Source of the DNA: CAZCZR01 sp964503455
Lineage (GTDB): Bacteria; Bacillota; Clostridia; UBA1381
Length of the DNA: 43,954 nucleotides
NCBI GenBank assembly: GCA_964503455.1
Contig: CAZCZR010000009.1
Span: 1-43,954 of the forward strand
Direction: 5' to 3'
Shown: piece by piece, positions 1 through 7,848 of the stretch
Layout: each line of letters opens with the position of its first letter
Position numbering within the stretch: the first letter of the stretch is position 1
Translations under genes and position numbers: made by a program
The notes under the pieces: model-generated
Told to the model about the DNA's origin: nothing
The model's database searches: none
Seen by the model: only the letters and a program-made list of their open reading frames with translations

Positions 1-66
1 GTATATGCCGACACCTACGCGGAAAACGGCGGCATGGCACGGGTTATTGTTATCAATATAAAATAG
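1..66 (+). CDS. C-terminal end of an unidentified protein (partial)
   Basis: An open frame enters from the left edge and ends at a TAG at 64-66. Its last 21 residues read VYADTYAENGGMARVIVINIK. A terminator-like hairpin follows at once, which supports a real gene end. The fragment is too short to assign a family. Confidence 0.5.
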   Translation, partial: VYADTYAENGGMARVIVINIK

Positions 67-71
67 AAATA

Positions 72-100
72 GGGGGCTGCGCATTACAGCCCCTATCTTT
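72..100. terminator. Rho-independent terminator shared by convergent genes
   Basis: The stem GGGGCTG (73-79) pairs with CAGCCCC (87-93) and is followed on the plus strand by ATCTTTT. It lies between the stop of the partial gene (66) and the stop of the minus-strand rubredoxin-like gene (107), so it can serve both. Confidence 0.75.
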
Positions 101-106
101 TATCCC

Positions 107-265
107 CTACCTTTTCCGCGAGAAATGTCCGACGCCGCGTCCGCACAGCGGGCATTGATAATCGTCGGGAAGCTCGGCTATATTGCCTTTAAATTCATAT
201 CCGCATCCGTCGCAGATGTAGGTGTTTTCCGACGCTTGCGTTTTCTGCTTTGTTTTGTGTGTCAT
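107..265 (-). CDS. Miniature rubredoxin-like iron protein (52 aa)
   Basis: This 52-residue protein has two CxxC knuckles, YICDGCGY (Cys18, Cys21) and CPLCG (Cys38, Cys41). LPDD precedes the second knuckle, as in rubredoxins, which bind one iron through four cysteines and carry electrons in the cytoplasm. The knuckles are only 16 residues apart, against about 29 in classical rubredoxin, so the middle loop is missing and the domain is closer to the rubredoxin-like tail of rubrerythrins. The ATG at 265 is preceded on its strand by AAGGAGG at good spacing. It starts 16 bases after ypeB stops, so it probably belongs to the sleB-ypeB transcript. Zinc instead of iron is possible. Partner unknown. 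Confidence 0.8.
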   Translation of the reverse strand: MTHKTKQKTQASENTYICDGCGYEFKGNIAELPDDYQCPLCGRGVGHFSRKR

Positions 266-281
266 GGTTATATCCTCCTTG

Positions 282-1634
282 CTATACTGTCAGCACGCCG
301 TTTTCGGACTCGATAAGCAGCCAGATCTTTTCTTCTCTGCCGTTTTCGGCGTTTATATATATGATGAAATTCCTGTCGGCGAAAGAGCCTCGGAACTCGT
401 AGCAAAGCACTTCCTCAAGGCTGTCCTTCGGTATGACGGCAAGATTTATGCTTTGAACGCTTAAATGAGAGCTTATGCGGCTTGCAGCCTGCTCCTTTGT
501 TATGACAGGCGAGGCGAGCCTGCGGTAGCGGTGGTTCATAAGCCAGCCTTTCGTTTCAAGACCGATTATCTCGCCGTCGTCAAGGGCGATCCTCACCTTG
601 ATGAGATCGGAATAGCAGGTCACGCCGTCTTGAGAGTAGGCGAAGTTTATAACCGCTATGCCGCCGCCCTTTTCAAAGTAGCTTGACACAAGCTGCGTGA
701 ATCCCTTCTCGCCCAGATACGCCCGCGCCTTTTCGGTCGCCGAGGTTATATCAAGCGTTTCCTCGCCTATATCGCGGTTTTTCAAAAAATACAGACAGAA
801 GCCGCCTCGTTTTGTCATGCTTATCGAGAGGGTGCTTGCGGTATCGGCAAAGGTGTATGACGGAAGCTGCGAGTTGTCGGAGACGCTTTCAAGATAGAGC
901 GAGTCGGCGGAAACGCCGAGAAATTCCGCGGCGCGCTGCTTTGCGTCGTCTAAAGACACCTCCGCCGAGGTCTTTAGCATCTGAGGCTCGATGTTTTCAA
1001 TATGCTCCGAGAACGGCCCGTCGTATATAAGCGACGGATAGCCGTCAAACGCCTTTTCCACATTTTCCAGATCCTCCATAATATCGCCCGAGGCGGCGGA
1101 TACGGTATTCGCCCCGCCGCTTTGCTCCGAGCCGAATCGAAGCTCCCCCGACATTATCCCCGACTGTATTTTGTCAAGACTTTCATTGAGAGCTTTCGCG
1201 TATTCGGCAAGAGAGGAAAGAGTGTTGTACTCGTCCTCCGAGATGCTTTTCCCGTTGATGGAATTTTGCGCCAGCACATAGGTGTAGTCGCCGACCTGAG
1301 CGAGGAACCTCGCCGTCTTGTCAAGCTGTATCTGCGATGACGGGAGCTGCCCGATACACGCCTTTGCCGCCGCCGCTTCACGGAAAATATCTCCCGACAC
1401 CGTGGCAAGCTGCGCCGGCGACATGGCAAGCTGCGCTTTATAAAGCTGCGTTTCTATGTTGTCCACATAGCCGGTCAGCTCAAAGAAGGCGCGGTTGTAC
1501 TGATTTGAAATATCGTTTTCAAGGGCGTGAGCCGTATTTCTGGCGCGGAAAAACCATACCAAGGACAGCGCCAGAAGCAGTCCCAGAACGGAGTATATCC
1601 ACACATGGACCGAGTTTGTTTTTCTGTTTTCCAT
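282..1634 (-). CDS. ypeB: Germination protein YpeB
   Basis: At 450 residues this matches the length of Bacillus YpeB, the partner that keeps the cortex-lytic enzyme SleB stable and in place in the dormant spore. An N-terminal membrane anchor (about residues 10-28, VWIYSVLGLLLALSLVWFF) leads into the NTAHALENDISNQYNRAFFEL region characteristic of the family. The C-terminal half holds PepSY-like repeats (for example DAKQRAAEFLGV and ATEKARAYLGE). It lies 33 bases after sleB on the same strand, the order seen in Bacillus, and is followed by the small rubredoxin-like gene. Expression in the forespore is expected from the family. The assignment is firm from sequence and context together. Confidence 0.93.
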   Translation of the reverse strand: MENRKTNSVHVWIYSVLGLLLALSLVWFFRARNTAHALENDISNQYNRAFFELTGYVDNIETQLYKAQLAMSPAQLATVSGDIFREAAAAKACIGQLPSSQIQLDKTARFLAQVGDYTYVLAQNSINGKSISEDEYNTLSSLAEYAKALNESLDKIQSGIMSGELRFGSEQSGGANTVSAASGDIMEDLENVEKAFDGYPSLIYDGPFSEHIENIEPQMLKTSAEVSLDDAKQRAAEFLGVSADSLYLESVSDNSQLPSYTFADTASTLSISMTKRGGFCLYFLKNRDIGEETLDITSATEKARAYLGEKGFTQLVSSYFEKGGGIAVINFAYSQDGVTCYSDLIKVRIALDDGEIIGLETKGWLMNHRYRRLASPVITKEQAASRISSHLSVQSINLAVIPKDSLEEVLCYEFRGSFADRNFIIYINAENGREEKIWLLIESENGVLTV

Positions 1635-1667
1635 ATAAGTTCAGTGCCTTTCGTTAAGAATTGCCGC

Positions 1668-2126
1668 TTATTTGCAGAAGCGGTGCCTGCCTATGACCTT
1701 TATAAGCGGACGCGACCAGATCCATGAGCTTGTGGCTGTGTCCGGATTGAAATAATAGATCGCTCCTCCCGAAGGATCCCAGCCGTTCATGGCGTCGCGG
1801 CAGGCCTTGTATACCGTCGATGACTGATCAATCGGCACGTTTATCTGCCCGTCGGCGACCGCCGTGAACGCTCCCGGCTGATATATGACGCCGGAAACGG
1901 TGTTGGGAAACGATGAGTGCTTTACGCGGTTGAGTATCACCGCCGCGACCGCCACCTGCCCCTCATACGGTTCGCCTCTGGCTTCGCCGTTTACCGCCCG
2001 CGCCATAAGCTGAAGCTCGCTTGAATGACTGCCCGTCTCGGCTCCGGCGCCGCCCGGAAAAAACGCCGCCGTTACAGCCGCGAGCGTTATAAGCGGAACG
2101 ATCCTTTTAAGTATAGATGTCCTCAT
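1668..2126 (-). CDS. sleB: Spore cortex-lytic enzyme SleB (cell wall hydrolase, short form)
   Basis: This 152-residue secreted hydrolase has a signal peptide (residues 1-30, ending ...GGAGAETG). It is followed directly by the Hydrolase_2 domain: LMARAVNGEARGEPYEGQVAV, with the probable catalytic Glu in NGEARGEPYEGQ, VILNRV, and AIYYFNPDTATSSW near the end. SleB is a lytic transglycosylase that degrades spore cortex during germination. The N-terminal peptidoglycan-binding domain of the ~300-residue Bacillus enzyme is absent. The ATG at 2126 was chosen because AGGAGG stands 10 bases upstream and the signal peptide begins there; the open frame runs further upstream but has no signal. ypeB follows on the same strand. 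Confidence 0.9.
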   Translation of the reverse strand: MRTSILKRIVPLITLAAVTAAFFPGGAGAETGSHSSELQLMARAVNGEARGEPYEGQVAVAAVILNRVKHSSFPNTVSGVIYQPGAFTAVADGQINVPIDQSSTVYKACRDAMNGWDPSGGAIYYFNPDTATSSWIWSRPLIKVIGRHRFCK

Positions 2127-2215
2127 TCTGTTAAAACCTCCTGCGTATATGGAATCAAGTAAGTTCCGTATAGATGTTTTCATAAGGATATTATTTACTG
2201 TTTTTTGGTGAATAT

Positions 2216-2246
2216 GTATTAAAATTTGTAAAATCGGGCGATAATC
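2216..2246 (+). promoter_or_regulatory. Candidate forespore (sigma-F/G-type) promoter of spoIIR
   Basis: GTATT (2216-2220) and GGCGATAATC (2237-2246) are separated by 16 bases. This resembles the Bacillus sigma-F pattern GYATA, 14-16 bases, GGNNANAHTR, with one mismatch in each element. It sits 37 bases ahead of spoIIR, which is sigma-F-dependent in Bacillus. Confidence 0.5.
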
Positions 2247-2283
2247 GGTAAAGGCGGCGCTAAAAACGAAAGGAGAGGAATAT

Positions 2284-2913
2284 ATGAACAGACTCAATTT
2301 TAGGGAGAGGCTTACCGCCTCGCTCATGATAGGCGTTATGTGCGCGGCGGCGGTATGGCTTTTTGCGGACACGGTGACGCGCGGCATAGCGGACAATGTA
2401 ATACGCCTGCATATAACGGCGGCGGGCGACGATGCGCAGCAGCAGCGGATCAAGCTTGCCGTGCGCGATGAGATACTGAAAAAATACGCCTTGCCCCTGT
2501 CGGAGGGAGGCACCAAGGCGGAGGCGGAAGCCTCAATAAAAAACAATCTTTCCGCCATAGCGGACACGGCAAATGCCGTACTGATGAAAAATCATGCTTC
2601 ATACGCCGCGACGGCGGAGTACGGGAGGTTTGACTTCCCTCAAAAGACCTATGACGGGCTGATTCTGCCCGCCGGACAATACGACGGCGTGCGCATAACT
2701 CTCGGCAGCGGGGAGGGTCATAACTGGTGGTGCGTTATGTTTCCGAATATGTGCGTTCCCTGCGCGGGAGGCATAGCTACAAAGGAGGAGGCGCTTTCAA
2801 GGGCGGATCTCCCCGAAAAAAGCCGTGAAATGCTCTCGGACGGGAATGACGACATAGTTCTCAGGCTCTATCTTTTTGACAGATTCGCACATCGGGATGA
2901 AACATTACGGTAA
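2284..2913 (+). CDS. spoIIR: Stage II sporulation protein R
   Basis: SpoIIR is made in the forespore and secreted toward the mother cell, where it triggers SpoIIGA to process pro-sigma-E. The 209-residue protein has an N-terminal hydrophobic segment (about 10-30), the RLHITAAGDDAQQQRIKLAVRDEIL block (HVIANSD-type in relatives), and the diagnostic EGHNWWCVMFPNMC motif near residues 143-156. The ATG at 2284 follows AGGAGAGG. It is divergent from sleB, with a sporulation-type promoter in the intervening region. Length and motifs match the family. Confidence 0.93.
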   Translation: MNRLNFRERLTASLMIGVMCAAAVWLFADTVTRGIADNVIRLHITAAGDDAQQQRIKLAVRDEILKKYALPLSEGGTKAEAEASIKNNLSAIADTANAVLMKNHASYAATAEYGRFDFPQKTYDGLILPAGQYDGVRITLGSGEGHNWWCVMFPNMCVPCAGGIATKEEALSRADLPEKSREMLSDGNDDIVLRLYLFDRFAHRDETLR

Positions 2914-2971
2914 CAAAAGTAAGCCGAAATTAAAAAATCTTAAAAAAATCGAAAAAATTTTCGCTAACCTC

Positions 2972-3000
2972 TTGAAAGCATGGCGGTTTTCTGATAAAAT
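2972..3000 (+). promoter_or_regulatory. Sigma-A-type promoter of the two-component system
   Basis: TTGAAA (2972-2977), 17 bases, TAAAAT (2995-3000). Transcription would begin near 3007, just before three adjacent dyad-symmetric sequences at 3012-3051. Confidence 0.65.
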
Positions 3001-3011
3001 AATATATGGGT

Positions 3012-3051
3012 ATAACCGGTTATCGGGCAATGCCCGTAAAATAATTTTACG
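3012..3051 (+). promoter_or_regulatory. Three consecutive palindromes in the response-regulator leader
   Basis: ATAACCGGTTAT is a perfect palindrome at 3012-3023. CGGGCA/TGCCCG (3024-3036) has a 1-base centre, and CGTAAAAT/ATTTTACG (3035/3036-3051) also has a 1-base centre. Such loop-less symmetry suits a DNA operator for a dimeric protein better than an RNA hairpin. Autoregulation by the adjacent response regulator is an inference. Confidence 0.45.
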
Positions 3052-3067
3052 GAGAAGTGAAACCAAT

Positions 3068-3790
3068 ATGGAAAAGACCATTCTCATTATAGAGGACGAA
3101 CAGGCGATAGTTGATATACTGAAGTTCAACCTGAACAAGGAGGGCTACAAGACTCTTGAGGCGACAGACGGTATACAGGGGCTTACTCTTGCCGTTACGG
3201 AGCATCCGGATCTGATACTGCTTGATGTGATGCTTCCGGGTCTTGACGGATTTGAGGTGTGCAGGAGAGTCAGAGAAAGATCGTCTGTACCTATAATCAT
3301 GCTTACAGCGAGGGAAGAGGAGTTTGATAAGGTGCTGGGACTGGAGCTTGGCGCCGATGACTATATGACGAAGCCGTTTTCGATACGCGAGCTGTCCGCA
3401 AGGGTAAAGGCGAATTTAAGACGCACATCTCCGGCTCCGGTGCTGCCGTTTGAAACGCAGCAAAGCTCCGGCAAGGACGATTCGGAGGGGACAGTGGTCC
3501 AAACGGGAGATATATCCGTATACATCGACCGCTTTGAGGTGCATAAAAACGGGCATATACTTGATATAACGCTTCGCGAGTTTGAGCTTTTGAAGTTTTT
3601 GTGCTTAAGACCGAACAAGATATTCTCGCGCGAGGTGCTTTTGGGCAACGTGTGGGGATATGAGTATATAGGAGATGTGCGCACTGTCGATGTGACGATA
3701 CGCCGTCTTAGGGAAAAAATCGAGGACGATCCGAGTATGCCGCGCTATATCATGACAAAACGCGGACTGGGGTACTATTTTAACAGATAA
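3068..3790 (+). CDS. OmpR-family response regulator, WalR/PhoP type
   Basis: This is a 240-residue DNA-binding response regulator. The receiver domain (1-120) has the acidic pocket E9-D10, phospho-acceptor Asp53 in LILLDVMLPG, and the conserved Lys of MTKPF. The winged-helix effector domain (about 140-238) contains LREFELLKFL and the VDVTIRRLREKIEDDP recognition helix region, and ends GLGYYF. The KFNLNKEGY segment after the first acidic residues is typical of the WalR/PhoP branch. The ATG at 3068 was preferred over an upstream in-frame start because it follows GGAGAAGTG and starts the receiver domain. Its kinase follows after an unusually long 149-base gap. Whether it governs cell-wall turnover (WalR) or phosphate (PhoP) cannot be told from sequence. 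Confidence 0.9.
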   Translation: MEKTILIIEDEQAIVDILKFNLNKEGYKTLEATDGIQGLTLAVTEHPDLILLDVMLPGLDGFEVCRRVRERSSVPIIMLTAREEEFDKVLGLELGADDYMTKPFSIRELSARVKANLRRTSPAPVLPFETQQSSGKDDSEGTVVQTGDISVYIDRFEVHKNGHILDITLREFELLKFLCLRPNKIFSREVLLGNVWGYEYIGDVRTVDVTIRRLREKIEDDPSMPRYIMTKRGLGYYFNR

Positions 3791-3800
3791 GGAACGTAAC

Positions 3801-3897
3801 GCGAGGAAAAAGCGGGTGCATACCGCCCTCCTTCGGGATTGAGAGATACGCATATGCCATTTGGCGCGGCGTCTGTTTGCCCGCTTCTTTTCCGCGC
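3801..3897 (+). repeat. Inverted-repeat element between response regulator and kinase genes
   Basis: The left arm at 3801-3816 (GCGAGGAAAAAGCGGG) pairs imperfectly with the right arm at 3880-3896 (CCCGCT, then TTTTCC and GCGC). The arms enclose about 60 bases that include GCATATGC. It occupies most of the gap between two genes that are usually nearly adjacent. It could be a small non-autonomous mobile repeat or an RNA structure that lowers kinase expression. Confidence 0.45.
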
Positions 3898-3939
3898 TGC
3901 CGATTTGAGCCGCCAAGGGGCGGCGTGAAGGATCATCAT

Positions 3940-5754
3940 ATGAAAAATATACGGATAAAACTCCCGGCCGTTTTCGCTGCGGTAACTGCGGCGGTGACGG
4001 TTTTTGCCGCTTGTACGGAGATGTTTTTTGCGTGCGCGGATTACTGCAGGGAATTTCAAAGCTTGTCAAACGCGTTCTTTTCGCAGGATTTTGTGTCCGA
4101 GGCGAGTGCGCTTGCCGCCGACGCGGACGCTGTGCCCTTTGCGGAGGACGGCAATATAATATTGGAAGATACGGGAGATGACGGCGCCGCAAGGCTGAGA
4201 ACCGCCGTTGCGGAAAGGCTTGCCCAAAAGCCGCTTCCGATAACGTGCGATGTGTATATACTTGACGCCATAAGCTATGATGTGCTGTACGCTCTGCGCT
4301 CCGATACTGTGCCGGAGCCGACATCCTCTTTAAAAAGCGCCGTATCGTCGGGAAGGAGCTTTGAAACGTCGTATATTGGGAAATATCTTGATTACGCGCA
4401 GGCGGTGCCGCCCTCGGACGGCGAGTACATAGTATATGTGTACGACTCGCGCACAGCGCTTAACGAGAAGCTGAAACAGATGGCGGTAAGATACGCAAAA
4501 ACAGCCGCCGCAGCGGTGCTGTTCGCGCTTATATGCGGCATCGCCGCCGCGAAATCGGTTGTGAAGCCGGTAAAGCTTTTGAACGAAAAGGTCCGCGCTC
4601 TTGCCGGAAAAAATCCGCCGGACGCATTGGATCTGTTCACTCCCGACGAGGCGGGAGAGCTTGCGCGTACGGTGTCCTCCGTGGCGCAGAACCTCCGCGC
4701 CGCCGCCGAATCGGCTCTTGCCGAAAAGCAACAGCTTGAAACAGTGCTTGAAAACATACACGACGGCATTATGGTATTCAGCGCCGACGGCAGGCTGATA
4801 CGCATAAACAGAGCGGCGGGCGAGCTTTTGGGGAGAAGGTACTTAAACGATATAAATTTTGATAAGTTTTTCAAGGAAATAAACGCCGATATAACCCTCG
4901 GCGACATTCTTTACGGCGCGGGGAAAAATGAACTGACGGAGCGTTCCGTTACGGCGGATAAAAAGCGCCGTTTGCAGCTGAGCTTTACCGCGTTTGAAAC
5001 CGACGGCAGAGCAAGGGGCGCACTGGTGCTTATACACGATATTACGCGCCATGAGAAGCTGGAGCAGTCGCGGCGCGATTTTGTGGCGGATGTATCGCAC
5101 GAGCTTAGAACGCCGCTTACAACGATAAAGTCGTATTCGGAAACGCTTATAGACAGTCCCGACGCGGATCACGGTCTGGTGGTGAAGTTTTTGAGCGTGA
5201 TAGCGTCCGAGGCGGAGAGGATGTCGAGGATTGTGGGCGATCTGCTTACGCTGTCGCGCCTTGACGCAAGCAACGCGAAATATACGCCGCCGGAGGAAAT
5301 AGACGTGAGGGCGCTTTTAAAGGCGCTTGCGGACAGAATGGCGCTCAACGCGCAGCGCAAGGGCCTGACGCTTACCTATACGCCGATAAATGAGGTGCCG
5401 CATATAATAGGCGACCGCGATCTTTTTGAAAGGGCGGTCATAAATATTATATCAAACGCGGTAAAGTACACCCCCGAAGGAGGAAGGGTGGAGATATATT
5501 CAAGCAGGATGTTCAACGAGGTGTGCATCAAGGTAAAGGATACCGGAATAGGCATACCGGCGGAGCATCTGCCGCATATATTCGACAGATTTTACCGCGT
5601 GGATAAGGCGAGGTCGCGCGATAAGGGCGGCACAGGTCTGGGACTTGCCATAGCCAAGCAGACGATCGAAAGCTCTTTCGGAGGAAGGATAGAGATAGAC
5701 TCCGAGGTCGGGAAAGGCACCGAGGTGCTTATAGCTGTGCCGGTTAAGGCATGA
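3940..5754 (+). CDS. Sensor histidine kinase with HAMP and PAS domains (PhoR/WalK type)
   Basis: This 604-residue membrane kinase is the partner of the upstream regulator. It contains a first membrane helix (about 8-27), an extracytoplasmic sensor of about 150 residues and a second helix (about 185-205, AAAAVLFALICGIAAAKSVV). A HAMP linker follows, then a PAS domain (about 265-360, starting LETVLENIHDGIMVFSADGR), then the kinase core. The core shows the H-box DVSHELRTPLTTIKSY, N-box IISNAVKYTPEG, G1 DTGIGIPAEH, F-box FDRFYRVDKARS and G2 GGTGLGLAIAK. The ATG at 3940 was preferred over an upstream in-frame start because it begins the basic-then-hydrophobic anchor and follows GAAGGA. All catalytic motifs are intact. 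The sensed signal is unknown. Confidence 0.9.
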   Translation: MKNIRIKLPAVFAAVTAAVTVFAACTEMFFACADYCREFQSLSNAFFSQDFVSEASALAADADAVPFAEDGNIILEDTGDDGAARLRTAVAERLAQKPLPITCDVYILDAISYDVLYALRSDTVPEPTSSLKSAVSSGRSFETSYIGKYLDYAQAVPPSDGEYIVYVYDSRTALNEKLKQMAVRYAKTAAAAVLFALICGIAAAKSVVKPVKLLNEKVRALAGKNPPDALDLFTPDEAGELARTVSSVAQNLRAAAESALAEKQQLETVLENIHDGIMVFSADGRLIRINRAAGELLGRRYLNDINFDKFFKEINADITLGDILYGAGKNELTERSVTADKKRRLQLSFTAFETDGRARGALVLIHDITRHEKLEQSRRDFVADVSHELRTPLTTIKSYSETLIDSPDADHGLVVKFLSVIASEAERMSRIVGDLLTLSRLDASNAKYTPPEEIDVRALLKALADRMALNAQRKGLTLTYTPINEVPHIIGDRDLFERAVINIISNAVKYTPEGGRVEIYSSRMFNEVCIKVKDTGIGIPAEHLPHIFDRFYRVDKARSRDKGGTGLGLAIAKQTIESSFGGRIEIDSEVGKGTEVLIAVPVKA

Positions 5755-5860
5755 CGCCGTTTAAAAATCAGCGTCTTATATAAAAAATCGTATATTGCCG
5801 CGGGCGCGAAAACGGGGCTGCAGCGTTTTTGCCGAGATGGCGGAATAAGGGGGAAATACA

Positions 5861-6316
5861 ATGGGTTATCTGTCAAAGCTTCGCGAAAAGGTGGGGCATG
5901 ATACCATAATAATGGTGGGAGCCACGGCGTTTGTGGAGAATGAAAACGGAGAGATACTTATGCAGCTTCGCTCCGACACCGACGACTGGGGACTTCCGGG
6001 CGGAAGCATGGAAATCGGCGAGACCGTTGAGGACGCGGCGAAGCGCGAGCTGTTTGAAGAAACCGGACTCAAGGCCGGAGGCGCGGAGCTGATGGGAGTC
6101 TTTTCGGGGAAAGAGTATTTTTACGTATATCCCAACGGCGATCGGGTGGACACGCTCATAATTCTTTACAGGATGACGGAGGTTACGGGCGTCCCGTCGG
6201 TCACGGACGGAGAGAGTCAAAGGCTTGAATGGTTTAAAAAGGATTCGCTTCCGTCGCCGCTTGAGGCAAGGACGGAAATAATGTTTAAAAGGCTGAAAGA
6301 GCAGGGTGTGCTGTAG
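5861..6316 (+). CDS. Nudix hydrolase
   Basis: This is a 151-residue cytoplasmic hydrolase of nucleoside-diphosphate-linked compounds. The Nudix box is complete (about residues 46-69): GGSMEIGE, then seven residues to REL and EETGL, with the EE pair that binds the metal. An N-terminal LSKLREKVGHD extension precedes the barrel, as in many clostridial Nudix proteins of the ADP-ribose/dGTP pyrophosphatase-like group. The substrate cannot be assigned. The start has GGGGGAA upstream. It lies 106 bases after the kinase gene, and uxaC begins 15 bases after it, so the last two are probably cotranscribed. Confidence 0.88.
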   Translation: MGYLSKLREKVGHDTIIMVGATAFVENENGEILMQLRSDTDDWGLPGGSMEIGETVEDAAKRELFEETGLKAGGAELMGVFSGKEYFYVYPNGDRVDTLIILYRMTEVTGVPSVTDGESQRLEWFKKDSLPSPLEARTEIMFKRLKEQGVL

Positions 6317-6331
6317 AAAGGGGTACGAAAC

Positions 6332-7756
6332 ATGAAACAATTTATGGACGAGAGCTTTATGCTCTCAAACGACACGGCGGTAAAGCTGTACAACGACTAT
6401 GCCAAGGATATGCCTATCTTTGACTATCACTGCCATCTCAGTCCGCAGATGATATACGAGGACAAGCCTTTTGAAAATATAACACAGATATTTCTGGGCG
6501 GCGATCATTACAAGTGGAGATATATGCGTTCCTGCGGCGTTGACGAGGAGTATATAACGGGTTCGGCTCCGGCGAGGGAGAAATTCCGAGCGTTCTGCTC
6601 CTGCCTGCAATACGCGATAGGCAATCCGCTGTATCACTGGACGCATCTTGAACTGAAGCGCTATTTCGGCATAGACGATGTTGTTACGGCTGATAATGCC
6701 GATGATATATACGACCGCGCAAACAAGGTCATAGCCGACACACAGATGAGTCCCGCGAAATTGATAAACGGATCGAATGTCGCGGTCATATGCACCACCG
6801 ACGATCCCGCCGACGATCTTCGCCTGCATAAGCTTATAGCGGAGAAGGGACACGTTTTTGCGACGGTTCTTCCGGCTTTCCGTCCGGACAGGATGATAAA
6901 CATTGACAGAGAGGACTTCGTTCCTTATGTAAAGACGCTTTCAAATGCCGCCGCAACGGAGATCGGCTCTTATAAATCGCTGATAGCCGCGGCGACTAAG
7001 CGAATTGACTATTTTAACGACGCCGGCTGCCGCATAAGCGATCACGCGCTTGATACTGTCGAGTACGCGGAGGGAACGGACGATGAGCGGGAGGCTGTCT
7101 TTAAAAAGGCGATGTCGGGCAGTGCGCTGACCTCACGCGAGATCGCCGTATACAAGACGGGCGTTATGCTTGAGCTTATGAAAAAGTATGCGGAGCTTGG
7201 CTGGGTGTCGCAGCTGCATATGGGAGCGCTTCGCAACAACAACACGAGAATGTATGAAAAGCTCGGCGCGGACGTCGGATTCGATTCGATAAACGATCCG
7301 CAGATAGCTCCGAAGCTGTCGGCTCTGCTTAATGCCGCGGATATGAACGGCTGCCTGCCCAAGACAATACTTTATACGCTAAATCCAAAGGACAATTATG
7401 TCATCGGGACAATGCTCGGCAACTTTCAGGGCGGAGGCATACCGGGGAAGATACAGTTCGGTTCTGGCTGGTGGTTCAACGATCAGCGTGACGGAATGAC
7501 GGAGCAGATGAAGGCGCTTGCAAATCTCGGCGCGCTTTGGAAATTTGTCGGTATGCTCACCGATTCGAGGAGCTTCCTTTCTTACACAAGACACGAGTAC
7601 TTCCGCCGCATCATGTGCAATCTGCTGGGCGAATGGGTAGAAAACGGAGAGTTTCCCGCCGATTACGATACGCTCGGAACGATCGTAAAGGGCATAGCCT
7701 TTAATAACGCAAGGGATTATTTCGGCATTGAAATAAAAGATATGTTTTTAAAATAA
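6332..7756 (+). CDS. uxaC: Glucuronate/galacturonate isomerase (uronate isomerase)
   Basis: UxaC converts D-glucuronate to D-fructuronate or D-galacturonate to D-tagaturonate, the first step of hexuronate use. The 474-residue protein has the N-terminal metal-site motif FDYHCHLSP (about residues 30-38), GGDHYKWRYMRSCGV, and the late SQLHMGALRNNNTRM and DSRSFLSYTRHEYFRR blocks typical of this amidohydrolase-superfamily enzyme. Length is normal. AAAGGGG precedes the ATG. No other hexuronate gene (uxuA, uxaB, kdgK or a transporter) is adjacent, so the rest of the pathway must lie elsewhere. Its upstream neighbour is the Nudix gene. Confidence 0.95.
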   Translation: MKQFMDESFMLSNDTAVKLYNDYAKDMPIFDYHCHLSPQMIYEDKPFENITQIFLGGDHYKWRYMRSCGVDEEYITGSAPAREKFRAFCSCLQYAIGNPLYHWTHLELKRYFGIDDVVTADNADDIYDRANKVIADTQMSPAKLINGSNVAVICTTDDPADDLRLHKLIAEKGHVFATVLPAFRPDRMINIDREDFVPYVKTLSNAAATEIGSYKSLIAAATKRIDYFNDAGCRISDHALDTVEYAEGTDDEREAVFKKAMSGSALTSREIAVYKTGVMLELMKKYAELGWVSQLHMGALRNNNTRMYEKLGADVGFDSINDPQIAPKLSALLNAADMNGCLPKTILYTLNPKDNYVIGTMLGNFQGGGIPGKIQFGSGWWFNDQRDGMTEQMKALANLGALWKFVGMLTDSRSFLSYTRHEYFRRIMCNLLGEWVENGEFPADYDTLGTIVKGIAFNNARDYFGIEIKDMFLK

Positions 7757-7806
7757 ATTTTTAATACAAAAGTTACATATTGTTTACAAAGTTCATATTT
7801 TATCTC

Positions 7807-7835
7807 TTGTTCGTACCGTAGAAATATGGTAAAAT
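7807..7835 (+). promoter_or_regulatory. Sigma-A-type promoter of citrate synthase
   Basis: TTGTTC (7807-7812), a 17-base spacer and TAAAAT (7830-7835) predict a start near 7842. A terminator-like hairpin begins only about 10 bases downstream. Confidence 0.65.
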
Positions 7836-7848
7836 AAGTGATATAAAA

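Noticed and set aside
2127..2567. Upstream extension of the sleB frame
   Set aside because: It overlaps spoIIR on the other strand and lacks a ribosome binding site; the signal peptide begins at 2126.
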